Below are positions 57,337 to 64,000 of a stretch of 64,000 nucleotides of DNA, piece after piece. The position numbers were made by a program, and so were the translations under genes. This DNA comes from Thozetella sp. PMI_491 (taxonomy: Eukaryota; Ascomycota; Sordariomycetes; Chaetosphaeriales; Chaetosphaeriaceae). Position 1 is the stretch's first letter. Each line of letters starts with the position of its first letter. The stretch spans positions 575,811 to 639,810 of the forward strand of contig MU270053.1 in NCBI GenBank assembly GCA_021432635.1, in the 5' to 3' direction. The notes beneath the pieces were generated by a model, which saw nothing but the letters and a program-made list of their open reading frames with translations, made no database searches and was not told the origin of the DNA.

Positions 57337-59583
57337 TTATTGCTGAGCGCCGACGATCTCGTTGCTGATCTCAAGCATCTTCTTGAGGTCCTCCTCAGTC
57401 GGGTCGTCCGAGATCCAGGGACCCTTCTCCTCGTCGGTGGCACCGAGGAAGCCCTCGGCCCGCTTGAGGGTCTGGACGTCCAGATCGGTCACGTAGCTCT
57501 TGCCGTCCTGAAGCTTCAGGCGGACCTCGTGCTCAGTGCTGAGCATCATGTCGTCCTTGGCGAGCCGGCGGGGCCCGTCAAAGACCGCCATGACGCGCTT
57601 CTTCATGGTCATCTGCCCCTTGTCGAAGCCCCACGACGAGGGGTAGTCGCGGCGGTGCTTGCGGCTGCGGTTCTTGCCCACGAGGGGGACACCACCGCGC
57701 GAGTGGGTGAGACCGCGAGACTTCTGAACGCCACCGGCCGGGTTTCCCTTAGCCTTTTTGGGCGAGTGGGAGGTCTTGAAGTCCTCGTCGGCTGCGTCAT
57801 CATCGTCGCACATCATCTCGTCATCGTCATCGTCCTCCATGTCGGCAGATGTCATGGTAGTCGTGGGCAACTGGTTCTTCTCCAGCGTCGCCACCACCTC
57901 GCGGTCCTGCTCGACCTCCGCAAGCCGCTTAGCGTTGATGGCCTCGGCGGGATCTTCCTGCTGCACGATGCGGAGGACACAGTCGTCCAAGTGCTCGTAG
58001 AAGTCCTGGGCATTGCTGAACGTCTGCGAGCAAGTGCTGCACTTGCCAGTGGCATCGGGCGCGTACGCCTTGAGCGACTTGCTGACGTTGGCGCTGCCCA
58101 GGCCGGTGGTCTTGCGGCGGCTGTTGGGCGGTGTCTGCTCAACGCCGTGCACAGCGGTCAAGTGGCGCTTGAAAACGTCGGCTCGGTTGAACGACTTCTC
58201 AGCCGCAGAGCCAGAGCCGGGGCAGAAACCGCAGACCATCGTCCCCTTGTAGTGCGTGAGCGTATGTCGGTTCTTGTCGTACTTGCGAGCGAAGCCCTTG
58301 ACGTGGTACTCGCAAGTGACAATGGGGCACTTCTCTGGCCTCTCGTTCTGGTGGGTGAGCATGTGCGCCTTGAGATCCTTGAAGACCTTTCCGCAGTCGG
58401 GGTGGGGGCATCGCTGCTTCTCCTTCGTCTCGTCGCCCGAATAGGCCGACTGGAACGACACGATGCTCGGTCTCCTCCCGTTGTGATCCACTGGGGGAGG
58501 GAACGGCGAGTAAGTGGCGTAGTTGGGGTTGTAAGGGAACGGGCTGGTGCTTCCTGGGCGCATGTTGGGGCTCGCAGAGAGCGCAGGGCTCCCTGGGCCG
58601 TATGTAGGGTTGGGCGGCTGCTGGTAGTCATACCCAGGCATGGCCATCCTGACGTCCGGATGTATCAGAGAGGGGTCTACAGACGGGGTCCAGTCAGCAA
58701 GCTGCGCGCGAGGCGAAGGGCAGAGAGATGACAGAGGAAACCAACAAGAAGATTCTAGGGGAGGAACAAAATGCCCGCTGGACTGAGAAAAGAAATGAGG
58801 CACAAGACGAGGGATCCGTGGCCGGGCCAGGGGGCTCATCTCGTCCCGCCCTGGACTCTTCCAAGCCGGGGCGGGAGGAGAAGAGAAGCAAGTTGAGCTG
58901 GTGGTAGCTGGGGAGGCAAACGCGAGGCTGGACCTCGTCGAGGATGCCGAAGTCGGCGTCGGAGAGAGAGGCATCGAAGCCTGGGCCAAGCTCGTGTTGA
59001 GCACGAGGCCCAGGGGCGTCGGCTCGGGCAGCACGACGGTAGACGAAGAAGAAGAAAGAGAAGACGAAACGGAACCAGAAGAAGTGTGCCTTGGACGGCT
59101 GGAAACACTAGACCGAGGAATGTGCGACAACTCACCAACAAATCCGGGCTTCGGCGCGGCGTACTCAAAGGCAGGCGCGCTGTAGCCGTTCATATCGGGC
59201 GCCGCGAACGAGTACTCAGCGCCAGGGAAGTAGTCGCTGTGGTCGACAATGCCGGGGCTCACGCCCAGGCCTTGCGGAGCCCACTCCTGGATGGTCGAGA
59301 GCTGTCCGTGGTTTGAGAGGGGCGAGCCCACGGCGGAGGAAGTGGCAGAAGCGGACGAGAGGTTGGAAGAGGGGCCTGTCAAGTCGCCATCCTCTGCGTA
59401 CATGCTGGGGCTCGACCGGCCCGGCGGGTACATGTAGTTGGTGGTGTCTGCGTACATGGCTCCCTGGGGATCGAAGGCCATGGTGGCGGGGAAGGCGGCG
59501 TACGACTCTAGCGGCATTGAGGCCGGCGCCGAGGTAAACTGTGGTGGCTCGGGATACTGCATTGTGAAGTCCTCGCGCTCCAT
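57337..59583 (-). CDS. C2H2 zinc-finger protein, probable transcription factor (595 aa spliced)
   Basis: Exons are 59583..59136 and 58676..57337, separated by a 459-nt intron (GTGAGT...GCTGACTGG...CTGTAG). The start is the ATG before EREDFTMQYPEPPQ; the longer frame above it has no ATG. The N-terminal 230 residues are rich in Pro, Ser and Tyr, as in activation domains. Zinc fingers (spliced numbering): C239-x4-C244...H254/H258, C266-x4-C271...H287/H291, C298-x2-C301...H321/H326, and a C2HC-like C362-x2-C365...H378...C382. Acidic (EDDDDDEMMCDDDD) and basic (KNRSRKHRRDYPSSWGF) stretches follow, and a C-terminal block DVQTLKRAEGFLGATDEEKGPWISDD. I do not recognise the gene name. The intron has no stop and is a multiple of three, so retention would give a 748-residue form. 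Confidence 0.88.
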   Translation of the reverse strand: MEREDFTMQYPEPPQFTSAPASMPLESYAAFPATMAFDPQGAMYADTTNYMYPPGRSSPSMYAEDGDLTGPSSNLSSASATSSAVGSPLSNHGQLSTIQEWAPQGLGVSPGIVDHSDYFPGAEYSFAAPDMNGYSAPAFEYAAPKPGFVGELSHIPRSSVSSRPRHTSSGSVSSSLSSSSSTVVLPEPTPLGLVLNTSLAQASMPLSPTPTSASSTRSSLAFASPATTSSTCFSSPPAPAWKSPGRDEMSPLARPRIPRLVPHFFSQSSGHFVPPLESSCWFPLSSLCPSPRAQLADWTPSVDPSLIHPDVRMAMPGYDYQQPPNPTYGPGSPALSASPNMRPGSTSPFPYNPNYATYSPFPPPVDHNGRRPSIVSFQSAYSGDETKEKQRCPHPDCGKVFKDLKAHMLTHQNERPEKCPIVTCEYHVKGFARKYDKNRHTLTHYKGTMVCGFCPGSGSAAEKSFNRADVFKRHLTAVHGVEQTPPNSRRKTTGLGSANVSKSLKAYAPDATGKCSTCSQTFSNAQDFYEHLDDCVLRIVQQEDPAEAINAKRLAEVEQDREVVATLEKNQLPTTTMTSADMEDDDDDEMMCDDDDAADEDFKTSHSPKKAKGNPAGGVQKSRGLTHSRGGVPLVGKNRSRKHRRDYPSSWGFDKGQMTMKKRVMAVFDGPRRLAKDDMMLSTEHEVRLKLQDGKSYVTDLDVQTLKRAEGFLGATDEEKGPWISDDPTEEDLKKMLEISNEIVGAQQ

Positions 59584-62500
59584 TGGAATTGGGCGTCGAG
59601 GAAGGGGAGGAGGCAAGGCGCGAGGCCGTGGAATAAGAAGGGAGTGGCTTGGGGGTGTTGCGATCCGGAAGCCTACTGCCTGTTTTCTCTTATCTCCAAG
59701 TCTGTATGCGCGCTCCGCGTCAGCTCCTGCCGGCGTGGGGGAGGAAGGGCGAGAAGAGAGAGAAAGAGTTGCGAGGTAGATGTTCAGGCATATACGGACC
59801 TCTTCAGCTCATGCCCAGTAGCGAGCGAATCGATAGGTGCCCGGGGGCGTGTCGTCTTATACGCAGCGAGCGAAGGTAGCTACCTGGGGTGAGACAGGAG
59901 GAGAAGCTCCTGGGGTGTTGAGAGTCGAGAGGTGTTTGGATGTGCCGAGGGCTCGTCTCTTTCGCGTCTTGGCGTTTCTAGGTGTCTCGTCCTTGTTCTC
60001 TCTCTCCAACGAGTCCAGCCTGCTCCGTCCTGTCGCGGTGGTGTGGGGAGTTTGGTGGTGAAGAGCGAGGGTGAGGGGGAGGTGGTGAGATGATGGCGAG
60101 GGCAAACGAGAGACACAAGCCTTGGAAGGGGTGAGGATTCGAGTACTTGAACGCAAGTAAACGACGTCTTCGGTTCGCGATGTGAGATGACTCCAAGAGG
60201 GAGGTGCTTGGAGATGGTCGGGGGCGGGCGCTCTAAATACATCTGAGCCTCTCACGGGTCCCTGGGTCCTGCGGGAGATCTCTGTATACCACAGAGCAGC
60301 CAGAGGAGGCTTGGACCCAAGCTCGGGGACAGGGGTGTGAGCGCGCGATGTACGTAGGTACCTGAGGGTACGTACCGACGGGCTAGGGAGCAGGGGTGGT
60401 GGTGGGTGGGTACAAGGTACCAGCGCCGGAGTCCTCAGAAGCAACCCACGAGAATGTTAGGACCCTTCGTTGTCTGTCTGACAGCTTGGCTCTGGATGCC
60501 CTTTGGCGCCATTCCCTTTTCGGGTAGTCGGCAGGAGGCTTAGTTTCCAAGCTGGTGCTTTCCGCAGATTTTGGGCGCCTGTTGTCTTTTTTTTTTCTCT
60601 GCACTCTGCCTCCGAAGCGGTGTGTGTACGATTTGGGGACGCAAGGTTCCTCCCCCCCCCTTACCCCAGGCCAACTTGCCCTCGTCGCTCTCATCACAGC
60701 GGCAGAGAGATTGGTGGATGACAGGCGGCCACGACCGCCGCACAACCACAACAACCCACCACCCACACAAGCCGCGCTCGCGATCGCGGTGGCTAGCCCA
60801 CTCGCCTCCCTCCCTTCAGGCCTAGGCCCTGAGTGGTGAGGTTGCGAGGTCGTGAACTGGTGAACTGTCTCGCGAACGCTGAAAGAGACGTGCCGGCGCA
60901 GGATGAGACAGCGCATCGGGAGGAATAGACATTCACGAGCTTGGAATCACTCTAGTGCTGTGCTATTCCTAGGAATATTTCAGGGTGGGAGGCATGCTGT
61001 GTTGTCTCTGGGGCCACCCGCTGAAACCCGTCCCTTCCGGCGCTGCCCGCGACTCCGTACGAAAAAGTAGCACGCCGTACAGTACAGTACCGTACATCGC
61101 TGGGGGCAGCGTTCGGGTACCCTTTCCCCCCATCCCTGGTCTAGGCCCCAGTTTATTGGCATTTTGACAGGGCTCTCCGGCGATCCCCTGCCTCATGATA
61201 TCCCCATGTCATGAAGCTTCATGTTTCCGCTGGGACGCCTCGACTGCTACGTTCCGCTCCACGGAATCGATGGACTGGACTCACTGCTGGGGGGGGGAGG
61301 GCCTAGAGACTGGTCGGGGAGAGTGCCTCCATAGATGCACCACGCGTCTGGGCCTTCGCTGCGAGGGCCCTGAGACACCAATTCCTTCTCGCTTGTTGTC
61401 CCATTGCTTTTGTGCCCCCCTCTCCAATGCAATCGAGATGATAATCCCGTGTTCGACGCAGGCCAGGCCCATGAGGTGAACGATCCGCTAACGAAAACTG
61501 AACCCCCCCTTCTCCCCTTTGGGTTGCCCCCTCCTTCCTCTCTCCCCCTTCAGGCGCGGAAGAGACGGGACATGCCCACCCAATACCACGAAGGCTAAGG
61601 GGGGGATGCAGCCATGGGGAACTCCACCAGCTAAGCGCAGTGTTTCTCAGACAAACTGAGGGCGAAGCTTGCGAGCGTTGGGCCCCCTTAGCCAGTGACC
61701 AGTTCCGCTACACTGTTCAGTTCCTCGCCTGTGTGTCCCCCGACCACCCCCTTCCCCCGGTCCCCACGGCGTGATTCATCAAACCTTCCTCCAGTAACCT
61801 TAAACTTGGTCCAGGCGCCGGGGTGCGGTATGGCGTCAAGCCGGGCGCGCCTTCTGGGCATTCTCGGGCTTCGGAGGGGCAGATTAGGGGGTTGGGCGCT
61901 CGCTCCCAAGGCATATCGCTCCTGAAGGCCTGCATGGCACCACCACGTCCGCCCCGATCAGACGCCGTCGCGAAAGCCAGCCTCTAGGCCATTGGCATGC
62001 GGGCCCGCCCAGCAGCAGGTCACAAGCGCCGGTTCCTCTCGCTAGTGCGGAGTCTATACTGTCTCTAGAGAAGCAAGCCACAGGGAAGCATCGTGGAGGC
62101 TCTGGTGGGCGTCCGCAGTCGCTACGCCAGATTGAGATATTTTTACCCCAAGCTTTTTTGCGCAGCAGCCGGGTGCACACCGCACTGCACCACTCCCAGC
62201 GAGCCGGACGAGGGCAAGCCTGCCGACGGCCTGGCGCCCGCGCCCGCGCCCACTCGCAGGTGTGAGTGGGCGTGGCTCCCTCTCGCCGGCCCCTGCCAAT
62301 GGCGGGATGCGGTTGTGCATGGAGATTTGTGCAGCGCCAAGCACGCCTGAACCCGAAATAATGTGCACAGCCATACCGCATGCCTGCTTTTGGCACCCAG
62401 CTCCTCCACAGCAGCATCTGACACTCCAAAACAAGTGTGGCTTTCACCGTATCATCGTCATCCGGACTAGATGCAGCAGCAAGATTCTCACGGCGCCGGC

Positions 62501-64000
62501 CGGTCTGCCACCATCGAATGGCAGGAGACATGGAACGACTGGTCCTCCGCGTCCACGTCCGCGTCCGCGCCCTCGTCGTGCCCCGTCCTGCCTCCTCCCC
62601 CACACCAGGCCCTTCGCTGGCGCGCTGGAGGTGCGCATTGCCGGATTCGCTGGCCAAAATGGCGACGTCAAGCGAGCGAGGGCTCGGTAGCTGCTTTCTC
62701 GGCCGCCATTGGAGCAACGTCCCGCCAGCAAGCCCCCCCGCCGAACCACCAGAGGAGGACTGGTGGCCGTGCGATGGGCCCCCTCCCCCTCTCCACCCCC
62801 TGAGATAATACGGCGCGCTAATAAGCCCATCGCCATCGGGGAGCCATCACAGTACGGTTATCGGGTCAGCGTGTCGTGTTTGCAGGACGGGGGCCCGGCC
62901 CAAAGGAGTGCTGCAGCACCCGGGTAGCCTTTCCCACCCCCCTCCCCGTGCATTCCGGTCGCCTAAGGACATTTCCAGCAAAGAGGCAAGCGAAGGGCTC
63001 ACCCGAGGCTCGCAGAGCAAGCTTTGTCCTCTGCCTGCCCCCAAGTGGCATGGTTTCTAGTCGGTCGTGACTTTGCCCCCCCGCACGCCTCTAGCAATCC
63101 CACGGGGTGGTAGGAGGGGGACATGTACAAGCGGAGGTATTGTGGAACATGAGCTCTGCCGTGGTTCAAGACAAGCAAGACATTTTTTTCTTCTACCCCC
63201 CCCCCCCCCCTTTCCATAGAACTGACGGACCGGCCGCGTATTCCATCCACTGATTGCGCAAGAAGGATCCCGCTGCCACAAAAGAAACTCGCCTCGCCCA
63301 TCGCAACACCGGTGGTTTTGGAAGAAGTTCGGCGACGTTCTACCAGGTGCTTGACCGTGCACGACTTGGGTGATATTGCGGTCCTTGAGGATTGATGAAA
63401 TCAAACTTAGGGCGGCCCAAGGTCGAAAACGGGGCGCCCCAGTTCGCATCTTAGAGTTGGATGACATAATCCGGCTCCTGGAGCACGGCGGGCAGAGAGC
63501 TACGCGCTGAGTGGGCCGAAATCTGACGCCAGGGCATGCGCCCGGCGTTTCCTTTAGCGATAGACGACGCTCTACAGAGAACAATGGCACCACTTCTTCG
63601 GCCCAAATCTGCCTCGCTCAGGCGCTAGACCGGTGACTTTCAACCGTTTGCCTTTCCACACAACCGGTCTCTAGCTTCAAACCGTATTAAGGGCGACAGG
63701 TCCTTCGGACGGACCAACTGCCTTGCCGGTGGCACATTCTGCACTCATCCTCTTTCTCTCTCTCCCTCTCTCCACTTGCCACTATCGTTCGCCCGGGGGG
63801 GGCCACCAAAACAAGTCAGGCCAGTGTCGCGATCGGCTACTGCCCCATACCGGCGGGTCACGTTCCCATGCTTACAGTGGGGTGTCATAAATATGAATAT
63901 AGCTGGATGTACTGCCAAGATTGCCCCACTGGCGCTAGCCACATCCAGCCAGTGTTTTCCTGGCCGCTTTTGCAGCTAAATTTCCACCTTACAACATCCA
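59584..64000. other. Leader and apparently non-coding DNA, 4.4 kb
   Basis: About 59584-60450 is probably the pyrimidine-rich 5' leader and promoter of the zinc-finger gene (as read on the minus strand). Beyond that, only overlapping short frames occur. A 15-C run lies at 63196-63210. No gene is supported up to the window end. Confidence 0.4.

Noticed and set aside
57340-58731. 463-codon plus-strand frame antisense to the zinc-finger gene
   Set aside because: Shadow of a strongly GC3-biased exon; Val/Leu/Arg-rich without domains.
61884-62717. 277-codon minus-strand frame
   Set aside because: Several competing frames on both strands, no family features.

Overview
The window is nuclear DNA of a filamentous ascomycete (Pezizomycotina), most likely a Sordariomycete. 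The reasons are short spliceosomal introns (mostly 50-90 nt, GTRNGT donors, CTRAY-type branch points close to the acceptor), GC-rich coding sequence, 1-7 kb spacing between monocistronic genes, and typical fungal families (SepA/Bni1-type formin, DUF2264, DUF6590, a P450 with an A-x-x-H-T-T I-helix). I reconstructed sixteen protein-coding genes exon by exon. I saw no credible tRNA, rRNA, CRISPR array or intact transposon.

Layout. 0-8.3 kb: a small one-pass membrane protein (-) and a full-length diaphanous-type formin (+). 9.3-16.2 kb: two intron-rich + strand genes, a DUF2264 protein (7 exons) and an MFS sugar/quinate-type transporter (19 exons, including a 4-nt microexon and one GC-AG intron). 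17.3-25 kb: a Usa1/Herp-like ubiquitin-like-domain ERAD membrane protein (-), divergent from mitochondrial phosphatidylserine decarboxylase (+), then an unrecognised coiled-coil protein (+) convergent with a nitroreductase (-). 27.6-29.5 kb: an FAD/NADPH reductase (-) without a flavodoxin domain but with a Cys-Cys-Gly3-Cys-Cys motif. 29.5-37.2 kb: no supported gene. 37.2-39.0 kb: a solitary cytochrome P450 (+). 42.9-45.0 kb: a large coiled-coil protein (-) whose C-terminal membrane anchor appears to be cut off by a 1-nt homopolymer change. 47.5-49.8 kb: a DUF6590 protein (+) with an 18-bp coding repeat. 50.9-54.0 kb: ribosomal protein L17/uL22 (-) and fibrillarin (+), divergent from one promoter region with telomere-repeat-like boxes. 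55.1-56.0 kb: an Nnt1/EFM7-like methyltransferase (-), with another such box upstream. 57.3-59.6 kb: a C2H2 zinc-finger factor (-) with an unusual stop-free 459-nt intron. 59.6-64 kb: leader and apparently non-coding DNA.

How the genes relate. Most are housekeeping genes for polarised growth (formin), ER quality control (Usa1-like), phospholipid synthesis (PSD), ribosome synthesis and translation (L17, fibrillarin, perhaps the EFM7-like enzyme). The shared GGGTTAGGG-type boxes suggest that the last three may be co-regulated. The DUF2264 and transporter genes are tandem and both unusually intron-rich, and might serve one carbohydrate-related pathway, but that is inference. No biosynthetic gene cluster surrounds the P450.
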